The position numbers and the translations under genes are program-made. The notes under the pieces are model-generated. The model was not told where the DNA came from, did not search any database, and worked only from the letters and a program-made list of their open reading frames with translations. Shown here piece by piece: positions 35,931 to 54,254 of a DNA stretch of 64,000 nucleotides (positions are counted from its first letter, which is position 1; each line of letters begins with the position of its first letter). The DNA comes from Enoplolaimus lenunculus (taxonomy: Eukaryota; Nematoda; Enoplea; Enoplida; Thoracostomopsidae), in contig JASANG010001784.1 in assembly GCA_030248215.1 (NCBI GenBank), forward strand, positions 1-64,000, in the 5' to 3' direction.

Positions 35931-35971
35931 ATTCTGATTTATTCTTGCACTGTTTATAGTATTTATTTCAG

Positions 35972-38900
35972 GTCGTCCATTGCTTCATTATCTGCCCACC
36001 TGCCAAATTCCGATCCATTCAACAAACAACATGAATCTGCGGACCATTCCCATTTACTGCTACCCAGGGATCAGCCAAGCGATAGCTACACTTTTTCAAG
36101 CGTCTGTCAAAGATTAGCAGGACTTTCATCAGGTCAGTCCCGAATATGCGAACTTTTCGACGATCACATGCCTGCAGTTGCGTACGGCGCCCGTGAAGCC
36201 ATCGCCGAATGCCAATGGCATTTCCGTGGTGCGATGTGGAATTGCAGCTCGGCGTCGTCGAATGGAATTTTCGATGCACAGATAAAGTCAAAGGGCGAGG
36301 GATCGAACCCCGCTCAGCACTTGAGTCGCACCGGACGAGATACGCCGACAAACGGCGGAGTCGACTGGGCGGATGGACCGGTCCATCTAGCAGGTTAGTT
36401 CGCGGAAAACCGAAGCTATACAGAGCATTCATTTTTTGTTTCATTTTTATTTTCTTATTGGCCATAAAACAAATACAGAGTAATACATATTCACTGGGTT
36501 TCTGAAATCTTACTTAAGTATTTACTTAACTTAAGCACGCTTTTAAAAACGACAAAATGGTTAAGTAATTACTTAACACGTACTTAAGTACTAAGTCGTA
36601 TTTAAGTACGGTTTTGGAGACCCAGCCAATAAGTAATATTTTCAAAAAATTCGCTTTCACAATATATTTTCTTATGGTACAGCATAAATTTTGTCCAAAG
36701 CTAAAAACTCCAGTGTTTTGCTCACTCAATTTGAACTAGTTCTAAAATGAAAATTTTCACTACAGCAAACTATGTCTTTCGGGCCCATTCCGATATATTT
36801 CAATTTTATATATGGCCGCCTGTGCATCGTCCGCTTTATTTTGCGTCATCGTTGTGGAAGTAAAAATATTCAATTCACCGTCTGAGCAAACGTAAAGTGT
36901 TGCTCAAACGGTAAATTGAAACCAATTAAAATTTTGAGTTGGACGGAGTATATATATTGCCTAAATGTTCAGAGTCACTATTCTAGATATACCGGTCTCT
37001 CTAGTTTTTCTCTTCTATACCTTAAACACTGCAAAAAATTTTCAACCGTAACAAATGATACATGTGATAAATATTAATTAAACTAAACCTATACCATAAT
37101 TTGGATTTAATATTTTTAACCATCGCGTTGGAAAGAATCAAAAGTTCAAAATATACATGACAAAAATGTCATTTTTGGGTCGCATTTTAAAATTTCAAAT
37201 TTTTAAGACAGGGCCACAAGAACCCATACCCGGGTATTAAAATTTGAGTTGAAAAAATTGAAAACTACCCTGTTATACACACTGCGCGTCAAATTTCAGG
37301 TTAAAGCATTAGGCATAAAGTAAGACTTTTCCTAAGCATATTAGCCCTCGCCGAAGATGAAGCGTAAGGCGTAAAATGCAGAAAGATGTATAAGAGACGA
37401 AAACACAATCTACGCCGACCCTTGTATTGATCAGGGACGAAAAGATTTTTTCGTACAACTGCAACAGAATTAGCTTCATAGACTTATTTTTTGCACAGGT
37501 TTCGGTTAATAGGATTAGGTGTAAGCTTTATCCTTACGCTAAGACTTAGGCTTTCGGCTTAGGAATATGTTTAGCCTGCTGTTACGGCATACTATTCTAT
37601 ACATTGGCTTCTAGAGCTGCTGAAATTCTGTTTTTCAAATTCGAATTTGTCATTTTCAGGCACTCGCGAATCAGCGTACACGCATGCAATTGTTTCTGCA
37701 GGCATTGCGCACGTTATCAGCCGTTACTGTCGCTTAGGTATGTTACGTACTTGCGGATGTGGGTCGCCACTTCAAGCCCAACACCGGAAACTTTACATTT
37801 CCCGTACGCCACGAAGTATTGCAACAATGCACACTGCAGCTCGTTTGCAACACATTGATCCTGCAATGCATCAAAGTGCAACTGCAATGCACAACAGAGC
37901 AACTGCAATGCACAACAGAGCAACTGCAATGCACAACAGTGCACCTGCAATGCACAACAGAGCAACTGCAATGCACAACAGAGCAACTGCAATGCACCAC
38001 AGTGCACCTGCAATGCACAACAGGGCAACTGCAATGCACAACAGTGCACCTGCAATGCACCACAGTGCACCTGCAATGCACCACAGTAGTGTAATTGCAA
38101 TGCAACAAAGTGCAACTGCAATGCAACACGACGCAAAGCAACACAATCCAACGGCAAACGCGCATTGGAACTGGAACGGTTGTGGCGACAACATAGATTA
38201 TGGGCAACAATTTGCCAGAGATTTTGTTGATATCCGCGAGCGAGAAATGTCGTTCCCAAGATCATCCGGCAAATATGCTCGATCGCTTATGAATCGCTGG
38301 AATAATGCAATTGGACGAAAGGTGATCAATCGAATATCTGTTTCCGTTTCCAATGAAAATCGTGTTTTTTGCAAGAGTGCATGATACAACAGTGTGCAAC
38401 TATTGGGAGTTCGGCATGGTACAAAATGTACCACCGGGCGTTGCGTTTTTGGCTGACTCCCCTTATTCAGAGGGGTGGTCGCTTTACATGGCAATAATCC
38501 CTAAATTGGACTTGTAAGCGGAACATTTTTGATACCGGATATATAAAGTGCCATGGTACGCACAGGTTGTATCCCACTCTAAAAAGGGTATTAGGCCAAT
38601 CACGCAATGTATGCGTGCAAAGTACATTCCTTTCTATAAAAAATGCACCCAGTTGCATACTCTTGTTGAAGTATGCATCATCTACCCTTGAATATAGAAA
38701 TACCAGAAATTCCGCCATTTTTATGCTGACAGTTATTTGTAAATCTCAAAAAATCATTATGAGCCTTTATGGTATAGCGATTTCAGCACAGCTTTGTGCG
38801 TCACATTACATTTTTCATGAGCAAAACTGTTGTGCTAAAATCTTAAAATCTACCCAAAACGGGTATATAATTTCTGAAAAAAAAAACGTTTTTATGTAAA

Positions 38901-39860
38901 ATACAAATCCAGGTTATTACAGTGTCATTGCGGGCCCATAAAGCCAGCAAGAGACAAGGGGGGCTGACTCCCCTGGAAAACTTTGCACCCGCGCATAGTT
39001 TTAGCTCCTGTTTTATGTCATCCATTACCCTTGTATGCCCCTTCTAAAACATTTTGAGCCCACAAACCAAGGAATGATGACTATGGACCTGAGGACCACT
39101 TTAAGTGTTTCTTGAAAAAATGCTGCGGTTGCTGTGCAGCCTGAACATACAACTTTTGAATTTATCGGTCATTTACCAGTTTCAGCTTATCAAACGCAAC
39201 GCTCGAATCCGCTGCAAATGCCACGGTGTAAGCGGATCGTGCAATCTGAAGACGTGCTGGAAACAACTCAATGGCCTACGGCAAATTGCATCTGATTTAG
39301 TCGAACTCTACCATGCAGCGGTTCGTGTTAAACTCAACCGCCGCGGCAATCTTCAAAGGATTCGATTCCGTCCTCTGTCATCACGAATCAACAATAGCGA
39401 AAATTTTAGCTTCAAAAACAGTTCAAAATTAAACCAGAAGCGAAGAAGACCAAAACGTAGACTCTACAAGAACCCTACAATACGTCACAAAGCTCGTAAA
39501 TCGTCACCAAACTCAAACTTGGAACTTGTCTTTCTAGACGAATCACCTAATTATTGCTATCAAAATTTAGATCAAGGCATACTCGGTACCACAGGACGCC
39601 AATGTGAACGTCGGCTTAAATTTAGCCAAAAACGTTCAAAATTTTCAAAATCAGAAACCGAAAAGCATACGTGGCAAACGAAATTCGAAAACAATCAACT
39701 GAAAACGAACGATAACAGTTGCGTCAAACTGTGTTGTGGACGTGGTCATAACACATTCGTGAAGACAGTGATCGAAAAATGCGACTGTCAGTTTGAATGG
39801 TGCTGTAAAGTTGCGTGTCGTGAATGCATTCAAACGATGATTGTTCATACTTGTAAATAA
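35972..39860 (+). CDS. Wnt ligand, most like Wnt5; N-terminal exon(s) not found
   Basis: Secreted lipid-modified signalling protein. Exons: 35972-36393, 37660-38321, 39186-39860, phases consistent, at least 585 aa against about 380 in vertebrate WNT5A. Family blocks: [104 protein letters not shown] (the serine of GVSGS is the acylation site), [17 protein letters not shown] and the C-terminal [25 protein letters not shown]-, DNIDYG- and LYQDHM-like words point to Wnt5. Extra length comes from three places: about 35 aa before GTRES, about 120 aa around a heptapeptide repeat after CGCGS, and basic or polar inserts before SPNYC and after TGRQCE. Exon 1 starts mid-codon after an acceptor, so the signal peptide lies upstream. 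AATAAA words overlap and follow the stop. Confidence 0.85.
36288..36393 (+). other. GC-rich extension of a Wnt5 exon with a B-box-like word on the minus strand
   Basis: Relative to Wnt5 proteins the exon continues about 35 codons past the usual junction ([20 protein letters not shown] onward) to a good donor CAG/GTTAGT at 36393. On the minus strand it contains GGGGTTCGATCCC, the pol III B-box motif of tRNA-derived repeats. An exonised SINE fragment is possible; no A box is evident. Confidence 0.4.
36491..36628. mobile_element. MITE family W, short copy (Wnt5 intron)
   Basis: CACTGGGTTTCTGAAATC to TTTTGGAGACCCAGCCA, with ACTTAAGTA-type words; related to 1523-1879. Confidence 0.65.
37424..37607. 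mobile_element. MITE family T, old copy ending 53 bp before a Wnt5 exon
   Basis: TTGATCAGGGACGAAAAG and GTTACGGCATACTATTCTATACATTGGC are decayed inverted ends; interior CTTAGGCTTTCGGCTTAGG. Confidence 0.6.
37850..38130 (+). repeat. 21-bp coding minisatellite inside Wnt5
   Basis: About 12 units of 21 bp (GCAACTGCAATGCACAACAG plus one base) encode the heptapeptide AMHNRAT with variants [14 protein letters not shown] and AMQQSAT; one unit (SSVI) is longer by one codon. The array is in frame with the flanking Wnt exon and uninterrupted. Because the unit lacks stops in most frames, long open frames also appear on the minus strand; these are not genes. Confidence 0.92.
38370..38693. mobile_element. 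Family V element (Wnt5 intron)
   Basis: GCAAGAGTGCATGATACAAC opens it 48 bp after a Wnt5 exon; GTATGCATCATCTACCCTTG closes it. Inside are GGTACAAAATGTACCACCGG and TGCACCCAGTTGCATACTC. Best copy for defining the outer ends. Confidence 0.7.
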
Positions 39861-40305
39861 AATAAATCATCTCGATTAATAGGAAATTTGTCAAAAACTA
39901 CAAAACCGTTTTCGTGTTTTGACAGTCGTATCACCGAATTACTACTGTAGTAAGGGTGGCGCTTTACTTTTGATGACGTTTCCGAAGTACACTTCTTGCT
40001 ATTCGATCACAGACTGTTGTTTCTTTTTGACCCTACCCCCTGTTATTGGACCCACATCTGTAGCTTCAATACGTCACTCTATTCAAAATAAAACTCATTT
40101 ACTTCTTTAGGAATCAATTTTACTCATATATTTTCGCAAATTTTCACAATTCGTATTTTTAAGTTGGACACCGGGTTCAAACAACCCTGAATAACCTATA
40201 ATGATTGCAGCATATCTGCTCATACAAGTACATACAGACCATAATAAATACACATTTACTTAAAATCAGTGAAGCATAAAAATAACAATTATATATACAT
40301 AATTA
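39861..40305. other. Tail-to-tail gap between Wnt5 and the ZNF593-type gene
   Basis: Contains a family H fragment at 39945-40090 (AGGGTGGCGCTTTACTTTTGA at its left end) and AT-rich sequence. Both 3' UTRs must lie here. Confidence 0.55.
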
Positions 40306-41653
40306 TCAGTTTTCAGCAAAAATATCATCTTCGACAGTTAATTTTCGTCGTTTGATACTCCTGCTTGTTTCGTAATAATCGCATGTACCAAGTCCTGCAG
40401 CAGCATTTGCTTCCGCTTGCGTAAACGGATCTGATTCCAATGCTTTTAACCTGAAATACAGCGAAAATGGAACAAAATTTTCACGTAATCTGTATGACAA
40501 GAAACATTTTGAACATTTTTACCAAAATCCAGAATTTAATAATTCAACTGATCACAGGCCTGTAGCCATACTGAGGCCTAACCCCAGTCTAAAATCGTGA
40601 TCAAACAATGTGGAACTCCAACTCTCTAGCTTATATAAACCAATGGTAAGGCAAAAATCACACATACCTTCTTTTGTGAGCCTTGGACTGCTTGTGTTTC
40701 TTCAAAGCATCGCTGCTGATGCAATATTTCCTAAAAATTTAAACCATCTATGGTTCAATAGCAATTTTACCGATAACGGCACTTAATACAGTACGTTTAT
40801 TGTTAACAAGTTAAACATATCTAAATCTCTCAATAGCGAAACTTAGCGAACTTTTAACGTCTCTGAATTAAATCTGAAATTATTAGTTTCCAGTTGCAGA
40901 AATCGCATTGGCAAACAGTGGCGGATGCAACAAAATTGACGAGAGTCATGCACATGGTCAACCAACGCATGAACGAAGTGAGCGAGAGATCAAACGCAAT
41001 TTTGTATGAACACAAAAGTAAAAAAATATAATAGCAGTGCTACCACAGGAAGAATATCAGTTTGCATCGAAGAATTTAAGTACTTAGCATCGCAATGAGT
41101 TTCCTGCAGTGGTCACAGGCAAAACAGTCTAAACAGGCCAAACACTATGTTTTAAGCCTGAGCCTAAACCTAAGCCTAAACCAAGCAAAAAATTAGTCTA
41201 AAGCTTACACTTACTTTTTTCTACTCCCACATAAAAACGTTCCGCCACTGATCTTTACATGGGCCAAGGAGTCGAACACTCATTCTGGGTTAAAGACGTT
41301 TACAACCACCACTCAGCTATAGGAGCTTGTTGGTCGAGTAAGGCTTACAATAACGATACCTTGCGTCAAATTCAGGTTAAGTTAAACAAACCCGGCCAAC
41401 GTACATACAAACCTAAAATTACCCTATACAGATATGATGATTTGAAAGATTTCGTGCATAGTATACAATTGAAAAATTGGCAAACTCACGAGCATGCAAC
41501 ACAATAGAATTGGCCTTTTCCTGGCAGATCGTAGTCGATTGGTTGATTGCTTAACGCTTGTTTCCGACACGGTTCTAAATCAGCAAATATTTCATCGAGA
41601 TCTTTTCCTTTTCTTTTCCGAACTTTATTTGACTGAGTATGCTTTTTTGGCAT
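40306..41653 (-). CDS. ZNF593/Bud20-type C2H2 zinc-finger protein
   Basis: Minus-strand exons 41653-41490, 40730-40668 and 40450-40306, phase-consistent GT-AG introns, 123 aa against 134 in human ZNF593. Known family role: nuclear or nucleolar protein acting in large ribosomal subunit biogenesis and export (yeast Bud20). Visible: a basic N terminus ([20 protein letters not shown]), [19 protein letters not shown], then one long-linker zinc finger C-x2-C-x12-H-x5-H ending SKAHKRR, then [20 protein letters not shown], the family's conserved AEA-AAG-G segment, and a basic tail. The start is the first ATG after an acceptor-like TTTCAG that ends at 41677, leaving a 23-nt leader. Confident in the family; orthology was not tested. 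Confidence 0.92.
41135..41265. mobile_element. MITE family T, left end lost
   Basis: CCTAAACCTAAGCCTAAACC and the right end CCACTGATCTTTACATGGGCC; lies in the first intron of the ZNF593-type gene. Confidence 0.65.
41275..41335. mobile_element. Family pB core fragment
   Basis: ACCACCACTCAGCTATAGGA and GCTTG match the tRNA-like core seen at 8827-9083; no ends. Confidence 0.45.
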
Positions 41654-43479
41654 TATTATGGTTGTCTTATTGGTTTCTGAAATTGTAGCAAAAACGTGTA
41701 AACGAATAGTAAATATAGCGGAATCGGCTTGTGACCAAAATAAAGAACCTGAACCGAAAAACAGATATTGATGTATAAAAGTTTGAAACATGACTAATTT
41801 TACTAGCAGCAGAAACCTTGTTATAATTTTCTACTAATACAACTGAAATATGCAAATCTTAACCAGGCTAAGTAAAATTTTATGAAAAAAATTGAAAACA
41901 TCCAAAATCCGTAAGATTGCGTTCAAATTTTAGTCTAAAACAAAGGTTAACCCTAAGCCCAAGGCAAAAAATTAGTCTACAATTTAAGCCTACTCCACTA
42001 CAGTTTAGTGAGAAAGTGGGCATTATCGAATGCCATCAATATTGCTTTCAAATCAAACAATTGCAGTAATTCCCTACCGGAAAACTGAACTGATTTTAAA
42101 TCATCAGCTGCAATAAAAACTAAGATGTGGTGGAAACTGAAATTCAATTGCAGAAAAATTAGACAACCGGAATTTTCGTGTACTGCAAATGAATTAAGAC
42201 TTTCAATCAATAAAATTCACTTAACGCGTTTTTTATAATTGAATACAATTTCAATTCCCGAACACGCATGTTATACCAATAGCGTATTAATGAATTGAAC
42301 AACGGCGTAAACTGGTGTTCAGTGAATTAAAGTATATTTCTCTTCCCACGGACTATGTCAATACCGTTTCATGCTGATTTAACACAGTATTTACAAATTG
42401 AAACAAGTCCTATAGCTGAGTGTACTGGAATTGACAATGAGTTCAAATGTATAGAACGACGAAATTGTCAAAACTAAGAATGCTTTTAAACATTCAAGTC
42501 TGAAAATCCTGGACATTATTGGTGTTTGAAAAGTTAAAAAATTATCGACTCAACCTTAAAGAGTTTCCATATAATCCAAAAATGTGAATTACTGTATTAA
42601 AGCACTGAATTTATAGCCAGGGTACAATCATCCAGGTTTAATCTGTGAGCAATTTTTCCCATTTACACACGTATGTATAATAAAAGTTCCTACTGCCGTA
42701 GTCACAAGAACAGGCGTTTATTAGTTGCTGTGTATAGATACGACTATTTGCAGTGCTGTTCATGTAGACTATATATCTATTGCGTTTTAGAATTTTGATA
42801 CCCCCATTCTGATAATCTGGCGGCCATCAATATGGCCGAAGACAAAAAGTAGGACGGATTGCCAGTGTACGGAATCCACTCGTCAAAAGAGAGAGCTTAG
42901 AAAAGAGTCCAATCAAAATGTGTGTTAATTTGGAATGAAACATTATAAACGAATCACAATAAGCGTACTGTAGACTTCTTAAACCTATATATTATATTAA
43001 AGCTGGGACGCCCCACATACGTATTTTGGGCACAGTTACAATGCAAGTAAGCATTGTTTTTAACAATATATAACAGACTGTTCTACAAAAGATAGGCAAG
43101 CTGTACATGGAAGCAACCTCGGCTATTGTTTTCAACTTATAAGAAACAGTAAAAAACACACACGAAATGACATGATTTGATAGAACAAAATTTTAAAGCT
43201 ATTTGAATTCCGCAAATTGAAAAATAGAGTCCAAATCACCATTTTCATTAAAGGTTTTTAAATGTATGGTCGACCGGTGTGCACAATTTTTCAAATTTTC
43301 GCTTCCAGATTTCAAATGAAAAGTCAAATTCAACGTGTTCTACTTTGAAAGAATCGCATATCGCCTAAGTAAGGAGTTTAAGTGTTCAGGAATTGAACAC
43401 ACAAAATTGTTGTAACTTTGTTCGATATGAAATATTATTGCAACAGCTAATTTCAATTGTTATATATAACATTCAAGTT

Positions 43480-43587
43480 TTGTGTGTTGACCCGACTTAA
43501 GAGCCCGAATTTTAACGTTGACGTCGAATCAGCATGGGACAAATCGTGCCCCACCTGCCCCGGTTATAACGTGAACTCCGCATGAAT
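43480..43587. repeat. Dispersed repeat, inverse copy at 63601-63700
   Basis: GAGCCCGAATTTTAACGTTG, ATCAGCATGGGACAAATCGT and GCCCCGGTTATAACGTGAAC recur as their reverse complements near the right edge of the window. About 100 bp, family unknown. Confidence 0.7.
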
Positions 43588-44046
43588 GCACACGTCTTAA
43601 ATTTCAAGACTAGCTTTGTTGAAATTTTCAAGACTCCTGTATTCAGCCTTAAAAAGTTCAGAAATTAGTTTTTTAAAGTGTGAAAAATTTCAGACCGACC
43701 CATATTTCTGAAATTTTCAGAAATGTCTTGAATTCAAGACGTCTGAAGTCCGTATGATGACATAAAATTATATTTTGCGTGATTGCTAAATAAGGACTTG
43801 CGAAATTGAATATATACATGAAATTTTGAAGTAAAAGTGAAACCAAAAGTTTCCAATATCCGGTCACATCATTGTGGTTCCGAAATTTATAAAATTATAC
43901 AAATAATTTTAAACGTGTCGCCCAATAAACTAGAATATATTTCAAAATTTACTAATGAAATATGAAAACGTAAAATAAGTGCAAAAATGAACAAACATGC
44001 AGATAATAGGAATTCTTAAGGATAGTAAATTGAAATTTTTTCCGCT

Positions 44047-44153
44047 TAACCGTTTATCACATGGATATTTTCTATTTAATCTGAGACCTACATTTATACT
44101 AGGATTCGAACTCCAGTGACAGCAATGGGAGGCGTTTACCATCACCATTCACA
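44047..44153 (-). mobile_element. Family pB fragment with tRNA-like B box
   Basis: TTAACCGTTTATCACATGGA left end and the minus-strand GGAGTTCGAATCCTAG are present; the right half is missing. Confidence 0.65.
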
Positions 44154-44164
44154 AAAATGTGTTG

Positions 44165-44389
44165 CTACACACTAAAAAATGGGGAGTCAAATTAACTCTC
44201 TCGGAAACAGGCTTTTCCTGACTACACAAATTGAGTCGAATTTGACTCCGCCAGAGTCTCAAATTGGACTTACTGAGCGATTCAGTGAATCGAATTTGAC
44301 TCTGGCGGAGTCAAATTTGCCTCAGTTTGTGTAGTCAGGAAAAGCCTATTTCCGAGAGTCAATTTGACTCCCTGTTTTTTACAGTGTAA
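44165..44389. mobile_element. Palindromic MITE family P1, full copy
   Basis: TACACACTAAAAAATGGGGA to CCTGTTTTTTACAGTGTA; long GAGTCAAA/TTTGACTC arms. Confidence 0.8.
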
Positions 44390-44473
44390 GCTTAAGTAAA
44401 ATTCTAATCTAGAATCCAAATCTACTCTTTTATCGACCCACCAGACCTGGACGCCCCTAAAACTAACATGGGC
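44390..44473. mobile_element. MITE family T, subfamily 2, right end only
   Basis: TCTAGAATCCAAATCTACTC and CGCCCCTAAAACTAACATGGGCC; directly abuts the P1 copy. Confidence 0.55.
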
Positions 44474-44704
44474 CCGTTATTTAATAACTTAGTGTTAGAG
44501 AGCAACACTCTATTATTACCACAGCTCAGTGCATGGCAACAAGAAACCTTGTGTTTTGTGAATATTTTAATCTCAAGCTGAACTGTTGCTAACAAAATTT
44601 GACGGCAGCAAAATCAGGCAATCTATTAAAGCCACAAAAAATTTTCAACTAAAAATGATTTCAGAAATTTCACAATTTTCTTATGCACAAACAATACAAA
44701 TTTT

Positions 44705-44896
44705 GGCCAATGTTACTTTAAGGGACGTAACAGTAGATTAAACGTATTCCTAAGCATAAGCCTAAGCGTTGCAAACGCGTATGCCTAAGACGTATGCCTA
44801 AGACTAAGCCTAAGCAAAAAATATAATCTAGGATCTACACCTACTCTTTTATAGACCCACCAGAAACCTGAACACCCCTTGAAGGTAACATGGGCC
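44705..44896. mobile_element. MITE family T, subfamily 2, perfect 8-bp target duplication
   Basis: GGCCAATGTTACTTTAAGGG to CCTTGAAGGTAACATGGGCC, bracketed by CAAATTTT at 44697-44704 and 44897-44904. Confidence 0.9.
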
Positions 44897-45620
44897 CAAA
44901 TTTTAAATTTTACACAAAGTAAATGGTGTTGAGCAAAAACGCTTGCTACTGTTTCGGAAAACGCTATTTTAGCATCAGTATAAACACATTTTTCAAACAC
45001 CAGATGCTTTTCGTATATACCATATTTATAATACTGACAATATAAAAATATATCGCAATATTATTTTTTAAATAAAAATTATAAGATAAATTCGACAACG
45101 CATTTCCACAAGTCAACTCGAAACATGGCAAAATGCAATCACAAATTCAGGGTTCCAGTCATCATTATCATTGTCAAGTGGTAGACACATGTGTATTAAA
45201 AATAGAAAACAAATGATTATATCAAATACACCGACCGTATTCATATCTTATAATAATCAAAACACCAGGGTGCGACCGGAAGCCAAAAAATATTGGAAAG
45301 AAAATACTTCAATATCCGGCGTCGGTAGACGACAAAACCAAATATATGTGTATATTTCGGCAAGATGTAAAACTTAATAACGCTGATTTTGAATTGCTTG
45401 CTATAGTTTGTTATAATGTTGTGTTCACAAAGGTGTCTACATAAATAATAACAAAATATAAAAATAGAAGGAATCATAAACAAAGCTCATAAACACAAAA
45501 AAATAACCACAAGAATCATAGACAATATTAAAAAAATGTGGAAAAATATGTTTAGGCACAGTTTAATGATGATCCATTGGAAAAAATCCCAACATATATT
45601 CTCAAACTAAATTCCACATT

Positions 45621-52721
<7,101 letters not shown>

Positions 52722-54245
52722 TTTAGCAATATACAGGTGTAATTTTCAAAAAACGTTAATTTTTTGTTATTTCTGCTATAATACACTAAATAACGGCGTT
52801 ATATACTAACGATACTGAAACCGCGTCAAAATTTTCGACGCGTTTGAATAAAGGGGGTTAGAAAACGGGCAAGCTGGATTGCGCACAAAATTTCGGTGTA
52901 TTCATGTTCAGGTCATCCTGAAGATTCAAAACATATAATTTGGTCATTGTCAGAACAGAACTGCACCACCGGTAACGACTCCTTTCTCCGAAAGATATAA
53001 TTACGGCAGCGTTGGTATCCATTGTGTTGCGAAGATTTGTATGTGCATGGTATATAGTATATGTTTTGGGGACGTGCCGATAACAAAATTTTTGCCGATG
53101 CCGATTCTTATATTGAAATTTTGCTGCTGGCGAACCAATGTCGATTCCTATTCGCGCCAAATATTTACGTTCTGTTAATGAATCTAGCCAACTATATGAA
53201 ACAACTAACATGTGCGTCAATCGCTTACCTTTGAAATGTTGTTGCTAAAGTCGCAAGGCATAAGAAACTTAACAGACGATAAAAGTATCACGAAGATATA
53301 CAGTAAATTTTTTAAAATTTAACAGCTTATTAAGTGAACCACATACAGCTGACAAGCTTAACACATTATATTTCATTAGAAAACTAAATACTAACTGAAC
53401 AATTATATCGCTAGCCATGTTTTGTCGACATATCCTACTTTACTACAACAGTATCGTGATCGAAAATACTAAACTTTTGCTGCCCATGTATAGAACTGGG
53501 CTGCATCGTTTTCCGGAGCGGCTATAGATAGTCAGTTTAAGCTTTAGACTAATTTTTTGGCTTAGGCTTAGGCTTAGGCTTAGGCTTATCTTTACGCTTA
53601 AGAATATGCTTATACTACTGTTCCGACCCTGTTCTATACATGAGTCACTTTTGTACACACGGAAACATAATTAGTAATGTCGATTGACATACAATCTTCA
53701 TTTGCCCCAGAATGGACTTGTCATATTTGCTCCTTACAGTACACTACTCAGTATAGTAGAACAAAAATGAATAAGTATTCAAGAAACCACCTGGTTTCAA
53801 GCGTCGTATATGCAGTCATTGCTAATAACATTCCAAAAGGTTATAACAACCTTGTTTGTGTGGTGTTTTAAAATGCATTCAGTTTTTTCTTTTTGAGATG
53901 TAAACACTTAGCTAGCTGGATTAAACTATATCACAAGTATATAAGATTTTACAGCGGTTCGAAAAAGCATGCGCAATTCACGACATCAAGTTTGTAGAAA
54001 CAGAAAATAACAGAGTAGCAAGAAAAGAACGTATTCTGTTGTGGATTTAGCATTAAATGAAGGATCGATGTGAAACAGTGGGTTTGTTAACACAGCATGA
54101 AGGGATCGGAGACTGGAGATCTTTGTGTGATTTTAGTTTAGTCGAAAGTCCGTTGGGATTTGTTCATTTATTACTCCAGGTTCAGGACGGTTAAAAGCTT
54201 AAACGGTGTTTAGAATATCTACTACTGCATTCTGGTATTTTTTAG
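52722..54245. other. Head-to-head gap between PHYHD1-type and AKTIP-type genes
   Basis: Must hold two divergent promoters. Apart from a T-family MITE at 53481-53645 nothing specific is visible; no clear TATA box near either start codon. Confidence 0.55.
53481..53645. mobile_element. MITE family T in a shared promoter region
   Basis: TGCCCATGTATAGAACTGGG to CCCTGTTCTATACATGAGTC; flanks ACTTTTGC and ACTTTTGT differ by one base. Interior GCTTAGGCTTAGGCTTAGGC. Confidence 0.82.
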
Positions 54246-54254
54246 TTTCTCGTT

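Larger units (their letters stand above)
27679..35971. other. Stretch between ChAT and the first visible Wnt5 exon
   Basis: No exon can be supported. It probably contains the ChAT 3' UTR, the Wnt5 promoter and its missing first exon(s), which should encode a signal peptide but were not found. MITEs inside are listed separately. 28100-28770, 28840-29680, 31370-32750 and 33800-34950 hold nothing recognisable beyond AT-rich sequence. Confidence 0.55.
41677..45620. other. Intergenic stretch between the ZNF593-type and PHYHD1-type genes
   Basis: Both neighbours are on the minus strand, so it holds the ZNF593 promoter and the PHYHD1 3' flank. Repeats within it are listed separately. 41700-43470 shows no recognisable gene; weak T-family hexamers lie near 41945-41995. 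Confidence 0.55.

Noticed and set aside
36284-36300. Non-canonical GC donor closing the first visible Wnt5 exon at the usual family boundary
   Set aside because: A good GT donor at 36393 with the right phase makes the GC site unnecessary, though cDNA would be needed to be sure.
37717-38265. Minus-strand open frames of 107 to 182 codons with CCALQLHC- or CIAVALL-type repeats
   Set aside because: Shadows of the Wnt5 coding minisatellite.
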